64,000 nucleotides of DNA from an uncultured Granulosicoccaceae bacterium (lineage in GTDB: Bacteria; Pseudomonadota; Gammaproteobacteria; Granulosicoccales; Granulosicoccaceae): positions 62,001 to 126,000 of the forward strand of contig CALGNZ010000047.1 of the NCBI GenBank assembly GCA_937957915.1. Reading direction: 5' to 3'. Positions 17,314-27,164 of the stretch are shown piece after piece; the stretch's first letter is position 1, and each line of letters opens with the position of its first letter. A program made the position numbers and the translations under genes. Below the pieces are notes generated by a model that worked only from the letters and a program-made list of their open reading frames with translations, did not search any database and was not told the DNA's origin.

Positions 17314-17649
17314 ATGAAAGCAATTTTGAAGAAAAGTTCCGCAGCTGAACCGTTCAGTTTTTCTTTCGTAAATAGCGATGGAAAGATGGTTTTGCGCAGT
17401 GAAAATTACAAAGCGAAAGATAGTGCAAATAAAGGAATCAACTCCGTTAAGAAAAACTGTACTGAGGATAAACGGTACATTTTGAAAGAATCTTCAAACG
17501 GTATGTATTTTTTTAATGTGAAATCAGCGAATGGGCAGGTTGTTGCAACCAGTGCCATGTATCCCACCGTTGACGATCGTGCACAGGCCATCAATCAGAT
17601 CAAAGCACTGATACCAGGTTGTGAAGTAGAAGAGCAATTGGGGGGATAG
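17314..17649 (+). CDS. YegP family (DUF1508) protein
   Basis: A 111-residue protein made of two tandem DUF1508 repeats. The first runs from about residue 11 (PFSFSFVNSDGKMVLRSENY) and the second from about 62 (GMYFFNVKSANGQVVATSAMY), each followed by a helix (SANKGINSVKKN; RAQAINQIKAL). The architecture and length are those of E. coli YegP (UPF0339). No signal peptide, so cytoplasmic. A strong AGGAGA site stands ahead of the ATG. The biochemical role of the family is not established. It is followed at once by a clear hairpin, so it is probably its own transcription unit. Confidence 0.9.
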   Translation: MKAILKKSSAAEPFSFSFVNSDGKMVLRSENYKAKDSANKGINSVKKNCTEDKRYILKESSNGMYFFNVKSANGQVVATSAMYPTVDDRAQAINQIKALIPGCEVEEQLGG

Positions 17650-17671
17650 GTGTAATAAAGATCATACAGGG

Positions 17672-17701
17672 CTAGTGATTGTCATATTGGGCAATCACTA
17701 G
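17672..17701. terminator. Hairpin after yegP-like gene
   Basis: CTAGTGATTG at 17672-17681 and CAATCACTAG at 17692-17701 form a perfect 10-bp stem with a 10-base loop, 22 bases after the YegP-type stop and before the convergent site-2 protease gene. There is no T tract, so it may be a weak or factor-assisted terminator serving either strand. Confidence 0.5.
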
Positions 17702-17788
17702 TGTGCGCCAAAGCGGCACCAATCCAGAGCCGCCATCTTGATTGACTTAACCGATAGTCTTTTTCCATACACACCTGTTTTTATAGAT

Positions 17789-18430
17789 CTAGCTGACAAT
17801 CAAATAGGGAAGAATTCTTCTGGAAGTTTCCATGAGCTTCTGGAATATAGGAATGCCCAGAATACTCAGCAGAATCAGCCCAAGAAATATAAAGTGTCCG
17901 TAGCGGGCATTAAAATCCAGATATTTACTGGATAAGGGTTGTGGGAGTATGTGGCCTAGTATGTAGTGACCGTCAAGCGGTCCAAGAGGCAACAAATTAA
18001 ATAACATCAGCAGAAGATTTACGCTTGCAAGCAGCAGAAAGAAGTACTCAGGACCGGCTTGGTGAAACCACGGATTTCCTGACTTTTGACCCCACACAAG
18101 AACATTGATGGTTATAAAAGCCAGTATCAAATTCATGAATGGTCCGGCCGCAGCAATGAGTGGTGTGGCGAGACTGTGATTGAAGTTTCGAGGATTAGTA
18201 GGGACCGGTTTTGCGTAGCCAAACCCTACAAGTATGACCATTAATAATCCGATCGGGTCTATATGCGCCAGAGGGTTAATGTTGAGTCTTCCCATTCTCT
18301 GCGCTGTGTCATCGCCAAAGAACTTTGCGGACGCGGCGTGCCCGAATTCATGAAAAGTCAACGATATTATTAGTGCTATAACTATTAGCGCAAATAACGC
18401 ATATTGTTGATTGTAGAGAAGTGCCAGCAT
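17789..18430 (-). CDS. Site-2 protease family (M50) membrane peptidase
   Basis: A 213-residue intramembrane zinc protease of the short M50 type, with four or five hydrophobic segments. The zinc motif is HEFGH (27-31) and the third ligand is Asp153 in LLPLGPLDGHYI, matching the NxxPxxxxDG pattern of the family. DTAQRMGRLNINPLAHIDPIG is also typical. It lacks PDZ or CBS domains. Proteases of this size cleave membrane-bound substrates, but natural substrates are mostly unknown. It has a weak ribosome-binding site at 18430 and lies 69 bases after the acyl-CoA ligase gene in the same direction, so it may share its transcript. Confidence 0.9.
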   Translation of the reverse strand: MLALLYNQQYALFALIVIALIISLTFHEFGHAASAKFFGDDTAQRMGRLNINPLAHIDPIGLLMVILVGFGYAKPVPTNPRNFNHSLATPLIAAAGPFMNLILAFITINVLVWGQKSGNPWFHQAGPEYFFLLLASVNLLLMLFNLLPLGPLDGHYILGHILPQPLSSKYLDFNARYGHFIFLGLILLSILGIPIFQKLMETSRRILPYLIVS

Positions 18431-18499
18431 AGGTTAGCTCGCCGGTTATGTATCGTGTGTGAGTGTTCTTTGTGTGAATGTGCTTTATGAAGTGTACTT

Positions 18500-20131
18500 T
18501 TATGCACCGGGCAGCTGATGATTGCCGTAGCGTTCTCTGAGCTTTAGTTTATTTAGTTTTCCAGTTGCACCATGCGGTAACTCATCGACAAAAATTACAT
18601 CATCTGGTAACTGCCATCGTGCCAGATTTGTAGCCAGAAATTCCAACAGGGTGGCTTTGTCTACCGCTGAGTGAGGTTCTTTAACTGCTATTACTAAAGG
18701 TCGTTCGTCCCACTTAGGATGTGGTACCGCGATTACTGCAGCTTCTATAATATCCGGGTGGCCAACCGCAAGGTTTTCTATTTCGATTGAACTGATCCAC
18801 TCTCCACCTGATTTAATAACGTCTTTTGTTCGGTCGGTTATCATCATATAGCCATCTTTATCAATGGTTGCGACATCACCAGTTTCGAACCATCCGTCTG
18901 CGTCTATTGAATCATCGCCTTCTGCCTTGTAATACCCTGAGGTTACCCAGTGTCCACGCGCTTGCAATCTGCCAAATGCGCTACCGTCATGTGGTAAGGA
19001 CCTGCCTTCGTCATCAACAATTCGAATATCAATCCCGAATATGGACTTGCCCTGTTTTAATTTGATTGGCATTTGTTCATCGTAGCTTAGGTTCTGCAAA
19101 TGCGGCATAAGGAAGTTGAGAGTTCCAAGTGGGCTTGTTTCGGTCATGCCCCACGCGTGCACTACCTGCACATCGTAGTCCGCTTCAAATGAACGAATCA
19201 TCGCTTCCGGAACTGCTGAACCACCGATGACAACCCGCTTCATATGCGGCAGAAAGGCTTTGCTTTCGCGCAAATAGCCAGTCAGCATCATCCAGACCGT
19301 AGGAACAGCCAGTGACAACGTGCACTTTTCCTGGTCGAGTAATTCGTAGATTGAAGCTCCATCCATTGCCGGGCCAGGTAATACTAGTTTGCAGCCATTC
19401 ATAGGGGCAGCGTAACTGACACCCCACGAATTCACATGAAATTGTGGCACTACCAGCAGGACGGTGTCAGTGGCAGAGAGTCCAAGTCCGTTGGGGATCG
19501 AGCTTCCCATTGCATGTATCAGGGTTGAGCGATGCGAATAGACAACGCCTTTGGGATTGCCTGTGGTACCTGAGGTGTAACACATACTGGATGCAGAATT
19601 TTCGTCAAACTCGGGCCATTGATAGCTACTGTCACCCTTGTCGATCAGGTCTTCGTAACACTGAACGTTTGACAGGCTGGTGGCAGGCATATGCTCTCGG
19701 TCTGTCATAACAACGATGTGTTCAATCTGCTCGAGTTGATCAGCAAGGCTTTCGAGCAGTGGCACAAATGTTAAATCAGTGAATAGAATATTGGCGCCAC
19801 CGTGATTAATAACATAGGCCATTTGTTCGGCAAACAGACGAGGGTTTATCGTGTGCAGAACAGCCTGGCTGCCAGAGACACCAAAATACAATTCCATGTG
19901 CCTGTAGCCATTCCAGGCCAGGGTACCCACACGATCACCAGGCTTTACGCCTAGACCCTGAAGGGCGTCGGCAATACTCCGGGCTCGAACACCCATTTCT
20001 TTATAGGTGTACCGGTGTATTGGTCCCTCGGTAGTGCGGGAAACGACTTCAACATTCGGATACCAGCGTTCAGCAAACTCGATGATGCTTGAGATCATCA
20101 GTGAATGTTGTTGCATCAGGCCCTGGAACAT
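18500..20131 (-). CDS. Fatty acid--CoA ligase (AlkK-like acyl-CoA synthetase)
   Basis: A 543-residue AMP-forming ligase, expected to activate a medium- or long-chain fatty acid to its CoA ester. The AMP/P-loop motif is [11 protein letters not shown] (185-195). Further motifs are [47 protein letters not shown] and the C-terminal catalytic-lysine region [11 protein letters not shown]. The [13 protein letters not shown] stretch and length resemble AlkK-type enzymes more than classical FadD. The start at 20131 has a textbook GGAGG site. A second ligase is encoded at 27525-29216. The neighbours (M50 protease, ctpA) give no pathway clue. Confidence 0.9.
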   Translation of the reverse strand: MFQGLMQQHSLMISSIIEFAERWYPNVEVVSRTTEGPIHRYTYKEMGVRARSIADALQGLGVKPGDRVGTLAWNGYRHMELYFGVSGSQAVLHTINPRLFAEQMAYVINHGGANILFTDLTFVPLLESLADQLEQIEHIVVMTDREHMPATSLSNVQCYEDLIDKGDSSYQWPEFDENSASSMCYTSGTTGNPKGVVYSHRSTLIHAMGSSIPNGLGLSATDTVLLVVPQFHVNSWGVSYAAPMNGCKLVLPGPAMDGASIYELLDQEKCTLSLAVPTVWMMLTGYLRESKAFLPHMKRVVIGGSAVPEAMIRSFEADYDVQVVHAWGMTETSPLGTLNFLMPHLQNLSYDEQMPIKLKQGKSIFGIDIRIVDDEGRSLPHDGSAFGRLQARGHWVTSGYYKAEGDDSIDADGWFETGDVATIDKDGYMMITDRTKDVIKSGGEWISSIEIENLAVGHPDIIEAAVIAVPHPKWDERPLVIAVKEPHSAVDKATLLEFLATNLARWQLPDDVIFVDELPHGATGKLNKLKLRERYGNHQLPGA

Positions 20132-20187
20132 TTTTCCTCCGGTGTAATTGGGATTTGGAACCAGAAGATAGCAAAATCAGGGGGCAG

Positions 20188-20239
20188 AAACATCGATAGC
20201 GTCGCGCAGACTGCGATTGCGCGGGCTCTATCGATGTTT
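20188..20239. terminator. Long two-part hairpin between ctpA and acyl-CoA ligase
   Basis: AAACATCGATAG at 20188-20199 pairs exactly with 20228-20239, and an inner CGCGCA (20203-20208) pairs with TGCGCG (20218-20223). The result is one long stem with a small internal loop. It lies downstream of ctpA on the minus strand and upstream of the ligase start. T-rich bases follow the stem on both strands (TTTTG on plus, TTTCTG on minus), so it is a good candidate terminator for the envC-ctpA unit, possibly working in both directions. Confidence 0.65.
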
Positions 20240-20317
20240 TGCATTTGGAAAACGGGAGGGGCTACCGCATTGCAGCCCGCAAGAGGTTATAAAGCCCGTT
20301 ATTGGCCGATTCTGGAA

Positions 20318-21631
20318 TTAACCGCGGCGACTCAGGATAGTCAGCCCTTTAAGCAGGTTCAGTGCTTCATTGAGCTGGTAGTCGTCCTCAGCAAGGTTTG
20401 GTTTGTCGTCACTGTTGCTGGTCTCTTCCTTTTGCTCTTCTGCATCCGACTGGTTGCTGAGGTGCCCGGAGAGACTGGACTCTGTAATCGGCTCAATACC
20501 GGATTCTTCGCGCTTAGCCAGGCGAAGGTTATCGGTGACGATATCCGGATTAATACCTTCTGCCTGAATTGATCGTCCGGATGGTGTGTAGTACCTGGCT
20601 GTGGTCAGTTTGACCGCACCGCCATTTGCCAGATTCTGGATTGTTTGCACCGATCCTTTGCCGAAAGTTTTGTTGCCCATGACAACACCGCGGTTGTGAT
20701 CCTGCATTGCTCCGGCAACAATCTCGGAAGCAGATGCGGAACCACCGTTAACGAGTACCACCAGCGGGGCGCCATCCAGTACGTCACCCTGTGATGCCGA
20801 GTAGCGTAGTCTGGAGTCTTCTTCGCGACCATCGGTGTAGACAATCAACCCTTCATTTAAAAAGGCGTCAGAGATACCGACTGCTGCAGAAAGAACCCCA
20901 CCCGGGTTGTTGCGGAGATCGAGAACCAGGCCGTTCATTTCGCCATCAGTTTCCGACTTCATTTTCTCAATAGCTTTCAGCATGTCTGCTGTTGTTTTGG
21001 TTTGAAAGTGTGACACGCGCACGTAACCATAACCTTCTTCCAGTATGCGGTTTTTAACACTGGTTACCTGGATGACGGCGCGGGTAATAGTGACTTTCAG
21101 CGGTTTGTCTTCACCCTCACGAACAACTGTCAAATTTATGTCGCTACCTGGCTTTCCGCGCATCAGTTTGACTGCTTCGTTTAACGACAAGCCTTTGACC
21201 GGTTTGTCGTCAAGACGAATGATAAGGTCACCGGTTTGCATGCCGGCTCGTGCGGCGGGCGTATCGTCGATAGGTGAGACCACCTTGACGAAACCATCTT
21301 CCATTCCTACTTCTATACCCAGACCACCAAATTCGCCTGAGGTACCAATACGCAATTCATTGAATTGTTCTGTATTGAGATAGCTTGAATGCGGGTCAAG
21401 ACCGCTTAACATGCCGCGAATGGCGTGTTCCAGTAATTCTTCGTCCGATACATCCTCGACGTAGTTTCGTTTAATTCTTGCGAATACATCGGAAAAGGTT
21501 CGCAATTGGTCAAGAGGCAGTACATCACCCGAGTTGTCTCTTGCGCCAACGACACCCTGGCCCATAGTCAGGGTAACACCCAGTACTGCGCCGACGGCGA
21601 GAAACGTGAGAGGCTTAGACCGGATTGTCAT
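20318..21631 (-). CDS. ctpA: S41 family carboxy-terminal processing protease
   Basis: A 437-residue periplasmic serine protease that cleaves at the C-terminal side of envelope proteins; in Gram-negatives it controls peptidoglycan hydrolases. From ATG 21631: a signal/anchor helix (about 8-26), an N-terminal helical part with LSGLDPHSSYL, a PDZ domain (about 97-185; GGLGIEV), then the S41 core with LDLRNNPGGVLSAAV. The catalytic Ser300 lies in GGSASASE and Lys325 in TFGKGS, 25 residues apart as in Prc. An upstream ATG at 21679 is possible, but 21631 has a GGAG site at the right distance. It follows envC by 86 bases, a common gammaproteobacterial order. The tail after 390 is acidic and low-complexity. 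Confidence 0.93.
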   Translation of the reverse strand: MTIRSKPLTFLAVGAVLGVTLTMGQGVVGARDNSGDVLPLDQLRTFSDVFARIKRNYVEDVSDEELLEHAIRGMLSGLDPHSSYLNTEQFNELRIGTSGEFGGLGIEVGMEDGFVKVVSPIDDTPAARAGMQTGDLIIRLDDKPVKGLSLNEAVKLMRGKPGSDINLTVVREGEDKPLKVTITRAVIQVTSVKNRILEEGYGYVRVSHFQTKTTADMLKAIEKMKSETDGEMNGLVLDLRNNPGGVLSAAVGISDAFLNEGLIVYTDGREEDSRLRYSASQGDVLDGAPLVVLVNGGSASASEIVAGAMQDHNRGVVMGNKTFGKGSVQTIQNLANGGAVKLTTARYYTPSGRSIQAEGINPDIVTDNLRLAKREESGIEPITESSLSGHLSNQSDAEEQKEETSNSDDKPNLAEDDYQLNEALNLLKGLTILSRRG

Positions 21632-21717
21632 TTGTTGACTCCAAATACCCAAAGCGCGGGCTGAAATTTTAGTTTGCACGAACCGACGCAGATAATAGCA
21701 TCACTAATGGTCACCAA

Positions 21718-22956
21718 TCACTCGGTTAATTCAGAACTTATCAACTGCATAGATAGCCAGTCTTCCGGATTTACCGTTTCAGCATTGTGGCGGATCTCAA
21801 AGTATAGCGCTGATGCATCATTTCCGACAGACTCGCCGACAGTACCAATAACCTGCCCGGCGATCACAGTTTGCTTTTCCTCAATAACCAATAACTCTGC
21901 CATGCCGTACAGGCTCATAAAATCTTTGTCATGATCAATAATGGCCACATTGCCTAATCCCTGAATTTTTCCGGCGAAAACCACTTGCCCGTCAAAAATG
22001 GCCTCTATTTCCTGACCCAGGGGTGCCTTTACCAGAATACCTTCCCATTTGAGCAGGCCCTCCGCTTTTGGTTCAGCGTAGCGCCGGTACAAAGTACCCT
22101 CGGTGGGGTCAGGCAGAGACCCCTGATGTCTATCAAATTCCAACGAAGTGTCAGGTGTATCCTTCAAGAGTGTCAGGCGATTGCTCATTCGCTCGATGCG
22201 ATCCTGTTGTCTGACAATGTCCGCTGATAAAAACGTAAACTTTTCTTCCAGCTTTTGTCTGTCTTTGATGAGGGATTGCTGTTTGTCGGTCAGTTTTTGT
22301 ATTGAAGTCTGTATCGTATCATTGAGATCGCTGGTCGTATTTAGCGCGGTCAGCAATTCGCTTTTTTCACTGGTTATCGCTTCAATTTTTCTTTTTTTTA
22401 GATGAATTCTGTACTGCCACAGCGCAATTGCACGATGATGTTCCAGTGCTGTTGTGTCGGCCAGAGCGTCTGCGATAACGCCAGGGATCGGAAGTTCAGC
22501 GGCTTTTTCCTGGCTTTGAGTCAGTTCAGCTTTTTTGTTCTGCAGCAGTATTTCGATCTTTGCCAAATCCAGTTTCAGTTGCTCTAACTCGTTTTGAAGT
22601 GATGGATTTTTGACATTTGTTTTGTCCGAAGCGGTTTTGACGTTTTTCAGATCACTCCCAAGAGTCTCCATTCGTTCAATCAATGCCGTCCTGTGTGCTT
22701 TGGCTGTGCTTATCGACCGCTCGAGTTTGCTAATTGTTTCGTTGTAACGGTCAATGAGTTCTTTGTGCGTGATCGGGCTTGCGGCGGCGTGTTGGAGGCT
22801 GATTGCTGTCAGAAGCATGGCAATCAGACTGAGAGTTAATCCTCGATTGTATCTCTTTAGGCGTGGATAAACTGTCTGCAATGTGGCGGGCACGAACAGG
22901 TAAACACGTGAGCAGACGAAATAGGATGTCAGGGCGCTAGATTTGGTAAGTCGCAT
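21718..22956 (-). CDS. envC: Murein hydrolase activator EnvC (LytM/M23 domain)
   Basis: A 412-residue envelope protein with a hydrophobic leader (about 41-60), a long coiled coil (about 70-270) and a C-terminal LytM domain (about 305-405; ILVKAPLGQEIEAIFDGQVVF, NVAIIDHDKDFMSLYGM, YFEIRHNAETVNPEDWL). EnvC does not cut peptidoglycan itself; its LytM domain lacks catalytic zinc ligands and switches on amidases AmiA/AmiB at the septum under FtsEX control. Here SLYGM stands where active M23 enzymes have a ligand His, in line with that role. The N-terminus is about 40 residues longer than needed before the leader, so an internal start (for example the Met before LLTAISL) is possible. It is cotranscribed with ctpA. 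Confidence 0.9.
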   Translation of the reverse strand: MRLTKSSALTSYFVCSRVYLFVPATLQTVYPRLKRYNRGLTLSLIAMLLTAISLQHAAASPITHKELIDRYNETISKLERSISTAKAHRTALIERMETLGSDLKNVKTASDKTNVKNPSLQNELEQLKLDLAKIEILLQNKKAELTQSQEKAAELPIPGVIADALADTTALEHHRAIALWQYRIHLKKRKIEAITSEKSELLTALNTTSDLNDTIQTSIQKLTDKQQSLIKDRQKLEEKFTFLSADIVRQQDRIERMSNRLTLLKDTPDTSLEFDRHQGSLPDPTEGTLYRRYAEPKAEGLLKWEGILVKAPLGQEIEAIFDGQVVFAGKIQGLGNVAIIDHDKDFMSLYGMAELLVIEEKQTVIAGQVIGTVGESVGNDASALYFEIRHNAETVNPEDWLSMQLISSELTE

Positions 22957-23181
22957 TATTATTGTCTTTCAACGTCGATAGCACAAATGAAGGGTCAGTC
23001 GAAAATATTTGCTGACTATCTGATAACTGTTTGCTCGTGTTTCAGTGGAATATCCATTCGAAAATACTGATTCAGGCATCAAGTCACTGTTCTACAAACG
23101 AAGCTTAGTGGAATATCGAAAAAAGTTACCAATTTATCTATTGCCAGGTTGTTACCACACACGGTTACTCTTCCACCGAAG

Positions 23182-23961
23182 TCAATCGATCCAGGCTATT
23201 TCCTTTGCAGTTATGGGGTTGATTTGGGTGCTGCGAAGACTGGTCGCCATGTAGCTGGCGTAGCTTGAAGTCGGGATCTGGCCCGCCATGATTTCTGCAT
23301 ATCGTTGCGGGTACAGAGGAACTCTGTGAGCGTTAGCATAGCCTTCGGGGAATACTGGTGTACCTGCCCAGCTATATTTATCACTTGCTCCTACGGTGTG
23401 CAGGATTTCATGAGCAATTACGATGTTATTTTGTGAATTCTGATTTGGCAGTGCAAAGGCGTGAACCACGCCGATAAGACCTTTTTGCAAACCAACCGAG
23501 TGTTGCAAGGGTTTGTCCTCTTCACCTTCGTGGTAGGCAACGAAAACTCTAATTCTCCTGAGGTTGGACTGCTTGTCTGGCGTATTAAAGAAAACCCAAT
23601 GACGCAGTCGCAAGCCCCACCAAACAGTGGCCAAAATACTTTGTTTCTCAGGCAATGGAGGCGGTATTGAATCTACTCGATCACCGAGTGTCACATGAAA
23701 CGGCTTGTCTAGTGCCAGGTTGTAACGCTTGGCTTCCCGAGCGATCCAGGATTCGATATCAGCGTAGCTGTCGTCTGTGAGCGTGTTTATGTAATTATGA
23801 GTGGTAAGTGAATCGTCACCGTTGATTGGGTAGATTGTCACCTGGAGAGGTGCGTGCCAGCTTCTGGAATAGATTGTCTGATGGGTAGAAAACGCCAGCA
23901 CACCAATCATGCAACAAAAAAGTGCTGCGGGGCGTAGAAAGCTAAAACTTAAAACCTTCAT
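23182..23961 (-). CDS. Putative exported zinc metallopeptidase (HExxHxxGxxD), family not recognised
   Basis: A 259-residue protein with a hydrophobic N-terminal segment (about 8-25), likely a signal anchor, and a soluble region outside the membrane. Residues 184-194 read HEILHTVGASD, the zincin signature HExxHxxGxxD with Asp194 as the likely third ligand. A downstream EIMAG (about 223-227) could supply the Met turn. Before it are NNIVIAHE and a beta-rich part with RRIRVFVAYHEGEED. I do not recognise the family. The ATG at 23961 has an AGAGG site. It is a single gene between envC and the divergent pepN. Protease activity is predicted from the motif only. Confidence 0.7.
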   Translation of the reverse strand: MKVLSFSFLRPAALFCCMIGVLAFSTHQTIYSRSWHAPLQVTIYPINGDDSLTTHNYINTLTDDSYADIESWIAREAKRYNLALDKPFHVTLGDRVDSIPPPLPEKQSILATVWWGLRLRHWVFFNTPDKQSNLRRIRVFVAYHEGEEDKPLQHSVGLQKGLIGVVHAFALPNQNSQNNIVIAHEILHTVGASDKYSWAGTPVFPEGYANAHRVPLYPQRYAEIMAGQIPTSSYASYMATSLRSTQINPITAKEIAWID

Positions 23962-24166
23962 AACTACCTCTGCTGTTCGTCAACTGATCGAGTGGTCCAA
24001 AACCTTGTGGGTGTGCAACGATGAAAAATACGAAATACGCTATTGCATTTTCTACGTGGGCACTGTGGCGGCAGTACGCGCAGACTCTTGATAGCGCTCA
24101 GTTGAGCGCAGTTGCCAAATTGGCAGTAGTTCTCAAACCAAATACGGATTTCCAGGAAACCCTTCG

Positions 24167-26815
24167 ATGAACAATTCTACACCGCAGGTTATAGCGCGCA
24201 GCGATTACAAGCCTGCTGGCTATTCAGTTGAAACAGTGCACCTGCAGTTTGAACTAGACGCCACAGCCACGCTCGTCAAGTCGGTAATGACGGTCTGTCG
24301 AAATGAGGGTACCAACGAGTCCGACTTACCGTTAGACGGGATGGAGTTAGAGCTTGTTGAAATTAAAATGGACGGCGTTAATCTCAGCGGCAACGAATAC
24401 ACAGTAGAGCCGATCGTCAATCCGACTACCCTGACTATTCACAATGTTCCGGAGCGGTCAGTGGTGGAGATCATGACCCGAATCAATCCGCAGGCAAATA
24501 CAGTTCTTGAGGGGTTGTATTTGTCCTCTGGTAACTATTGTACTCAGTGTGAAGCAGAGGGCTTTCGACGTATTACCTGGTTTCCCGATCGACCGGATGT
24601 TATGTCGCGTTTCAGTGTAAAGATTATTGCTGACAAGTCCTCATGTCCGGTTTTGCTCTCTAATGGAAACGAAGTTTCCGGTGGAGACCTGGAAGATGGT
24701 CGTCACTGGCTATTATGGGAAGATCCATGGCCTAAGCCAAGTTACCTGTTTGCGTTGGTAGCGGGAGATTTGGCGGTAATCAAAAGTCGATTTGTAACCG
24801 CTTCGGATCGGGCGGTAGATCTGCATATTTACGTACAGCAACACAACGTCGACAAGTGCGATCACGCGATGGATTCTCTGCGTTTGGCGATGGAATGGGA
24901 TGAAAAGGTATATGGTCTCGAGTATGACCTCGATCGTTACATGATTGTTGCAGTCGATGATTTTAATATGGGAGCAATGGAGAACAAGGGGCTTAATGTA
25001 TTTAATTCTAAATACGTTCTGGCTGATCAGGCTACTGCAACTGATACGGATTTCCTGGGTATAGAGTCAGTTATTGCGCATGAGTACTTTCATAACTGGA
25101 CTGGAAATCGTGTTACTTGCAGAGACTGGTTCCAACTTAGTCTGAAAGAGGGTTTAACAGTCTTCAGGGATCAGGAATTCAGTGCTGATCAGCATTCACG
25201 TGCAGTTAAACGGATTGAAGATGTAAGGTTGTTACGAGCGCGACAATTTCCTGAGGATGCAGGCCCGATGGCTCATCCGGTGCGACCTGACTCGTACATA
25301 GAAATTAACAATTTTTACACGTTGACCATCTACGAAAAGGGTGCAGAAGTTATACGCATGATGCACACATTTCTTGGTGCAACAAACTTTCATGCGGGCA
25401 TGGATTTATATTTCAGTCGACATGATGGACAGGCGGTAACCTGTGAGGACTTCGTGCTGTGTATGGAAGCTGCCTCCAAAACAGATTTAAGTCAGTTTCG
25501 TCTATGGTACACACAATCAGGTACTCCCAGATTAAAGGTAACCGATCACTACGACGCTGAGCGTTGTATCTACACGATCAAAGTTATTCAGTCTTTGCCA
25601 CCTACGAGCGAACAACCCACTGCTGAACCAATGCACATTCCCTTTGTGGTTTCTCTTTACGATGACAATGGTCAGGCATTGCCCGTTACAGAGGGCAGCA
25701 CGAATAAAGATCAAACAGTAAGTATCCTGAGCATCACAGACCGCGTTCAGGAGTTTCAATTTGCGGAGGTCAGGAAAAAGCCCTTGCCGTCGCTGCTACG
25801 AGGATTTTCGGCACCGGTAATTCTTGACTTTGACTATAGCGATGATGATCTTGCATTTATGCTGACCCACGAATCAGATCCATTTAATAGATGGGAAGCA
25901 GGACAGCGGTTAGCAAAAAGGGTGATCGAAAGTTTCGATCAACAAACAACAGCACCCGCGGGTGTAAATCGAAACCAACTCCTTATTAATGCATTTGATA
26001 AGGTTCTGACCGATAGTGGAATGGACAGAGCATTCAAGGCCGAGGTTCTGACGTTACCCGAGATCGAGACAATTGCGGAGACGCATGAGATTTTTGAGGT
26101 AGATCGGCTGGCCGAGTGCAAAAGCGGTGTACAGCACATGCTAGCGGCTGCACTTGAAGAACAGCTAGACCATCTTCTATCCGACTCTGGTGATTCAGGA
26201 TATTCAATCGATACGTCGTCAATGGGTAAGCGGGCGTTGGCCAATATTTGTCTTGCGTACCTGGCCAGGCTGGATTGCGATGAGCGGATACAGTCGGTCC
26301 GCAGGCGTTTTACACAGTCTGACAATATGACCGATCAAATTGCGGCACTGAGAATTCTGGTTGAATTTGATCAAGACTCCAGTCAGGAGTACCTGAATGA
26401 TTTCTATCATCGCTGGAAGAATGAACGCCTCGTCATCGATAAGTGGTTTTCGGTTCAGGCGGCAGCAAACGTGGCAGATGCTGTTGATAGAGTCTCGTGT
26501 CTGCTCGAGCACAAGGATTTCGATTATCGCAACCCTAATCGAGTGAGATCATTACTTGGTGCTTTCAGTAATAATAATCCCGTTGCTTTCCATCAGCAAA
26601 ATGGTCTTGGCTATCAGCTACTTGCGGATCAGATTGTCGTGCTCGACGACATCAACCCGCAAGTTGCAGCCAGACTGGCTTTACCACTCACGCGGTGGAA
26701 GCGTATAGGGCCTGATCGAAAAACTGCGATGAAATCGTGCCTGCAGCTAATCGCTGATAAATCCAAATTATCCAGGGATGTTTTCGAGGTGGTAAACAGA
26801 GCGCTTGATCGGTAA
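24167..26815 (+). CDS. pepN: Aminopeptidase N (M1 family)
   Basis: An 882-residue zinc aminopeptidase of the E. coli PepN type, cytoplasmic, that trims N-terminal residues from peptides in protein turnover. The substrate-anchoring GAMEN motif is at 269-273, the zinc site HEYFH at 305-309 and the third ligand Glu328 in SLKEGLTVF. Domains follow the usual order: N-terminal beta domain, catalytic domain, small beta domain (about 440-550) and the C-terminal helical domain. Length equals the family norm. The start gives MNNSTPQVIARSDYKPAGY, the usual PepN opening. Monocistronic; divergent from the zincin gene. Confidence 0.96.
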   Translation: MNNSTPQVIARSDYKPAGYSVETVHLQFELDATATLVKSVMTVCRNEGTNESDLPLDGMELELVEIKMDGVNLSGNEYTVEPIVNPTTLTIHNVPERSVVEIMTRINPQANTVLEGLYLSSGNYCTQCEAEGFRRITWFPDRPDVMSRFSVKIIADKSSCPVLLSNGNEVSGGDLEDGRHWLLWEDPWPKPSYLFALVAGDLAVIKSRFVTASDRAVDLHIYVQQHNVDKCDHAMDSLRLAMEWDEKVYGLEYDLDRYMIVAVDDFNMGAMENKGLNVFNSKYVLADQATATDTDFLGIESVIAHEYFHNWTGNRVTCRDWFQLSLKEGLTVFRDQEFSADQHSRAVKRIEDVRLLRARQFPEDAGPMAHPVRPDSYIEINNFYTLTIYEKGAEVIRMMHTFLGATNFHAGMDLYFSRHDGQAVTCEDFVLCMEAASKTDLSQFRLWYTQSGTPRLKVTDHYDAERCIYTIKVIQSLPPTSEQPTAEPMHIPFVVSLYDDNGQALPVTEGSTNKDQTVSILSITDRVQEFQFAEVRKKPLPSLLRGFSAPVILDFDYSDDDLAFMLTHESDPFNRWEAGQRLAKRVIESFDQQTTAPAGVNRNQLLINAFDKVLTDSGMDRAFKAEVLTLPEIETIAETHEIFEVDRLAECKSGVQHMLAAALEEQLDHLLSDSGDSGYSIDTSSMGKRALANICLAYLARLDCDERIQSVRRRFTQSDNMTDQIAALRILVEFDQDSSQEYLNDFYHRWKNERLVIDKWFSVQAAANVADAVDRVSCLLEHKDFDYRNPNRVRSLLGAFSNNNPVAFHQQNGLGYQLLADQIVVLDDINPQVAARLALPLTRWKRIGPDRKTAMKSCLQLIADKSKLSRDVFEVVNRALDR

Positions 26816-26955
26816 AATCAATCCCGGAGGCTTGTAAATGATCTAAAAGGGTGATTGCATTTCGCGTGTATTTCTGATCGCCAGCTTTCTAAAAGCAGCG
26901 TGAGGGTCTGGCAACAGTTGACAAATTGACCTATCCAAGCGACATTTCGTCCACC

Positions 26956-26977
26956 TTTGTAGGAAAATTCCTACAAA
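26956..26977. promoter_or_regulatory. 22-base inverted repeat upstream of second cold-shock gene
   Basis: TTTGTAGGAA at 26956-26965 and TTCCTACAAA at 26968-26977 are perfect 10-bp half-sites separated by AA. A two-base spacer is too tight for an RNA hairpin with the full stem, so a protein-binding dyad is more likely. It lies in the 349-base gap after pepN, 33 bases after a TTGACA hexamer (26918-26923), and about 190 bases before the cold-shock start. No clear -10 box was found. The rest of the gap is a probable csp leader without a strong ribosome-binding site. Confidence 0.4.
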
Positions 26978-27164
26978 ACTTCCGGAGTTGGCAAGTTCTG
27001 CAGGCGCCTATTGGAACCCGGCGGACGCGCAGTCAGAAGTGATAAGGGTGTAGATAATTAGGTTACTTGGACGTGGCTGCACTGTGAAAAAGACAATCGC
27101 AAAACATAGCAAGACGAAACTATCTGCAATTAAATCAATAGTTTCTAAGAGATATTAGATAAAT

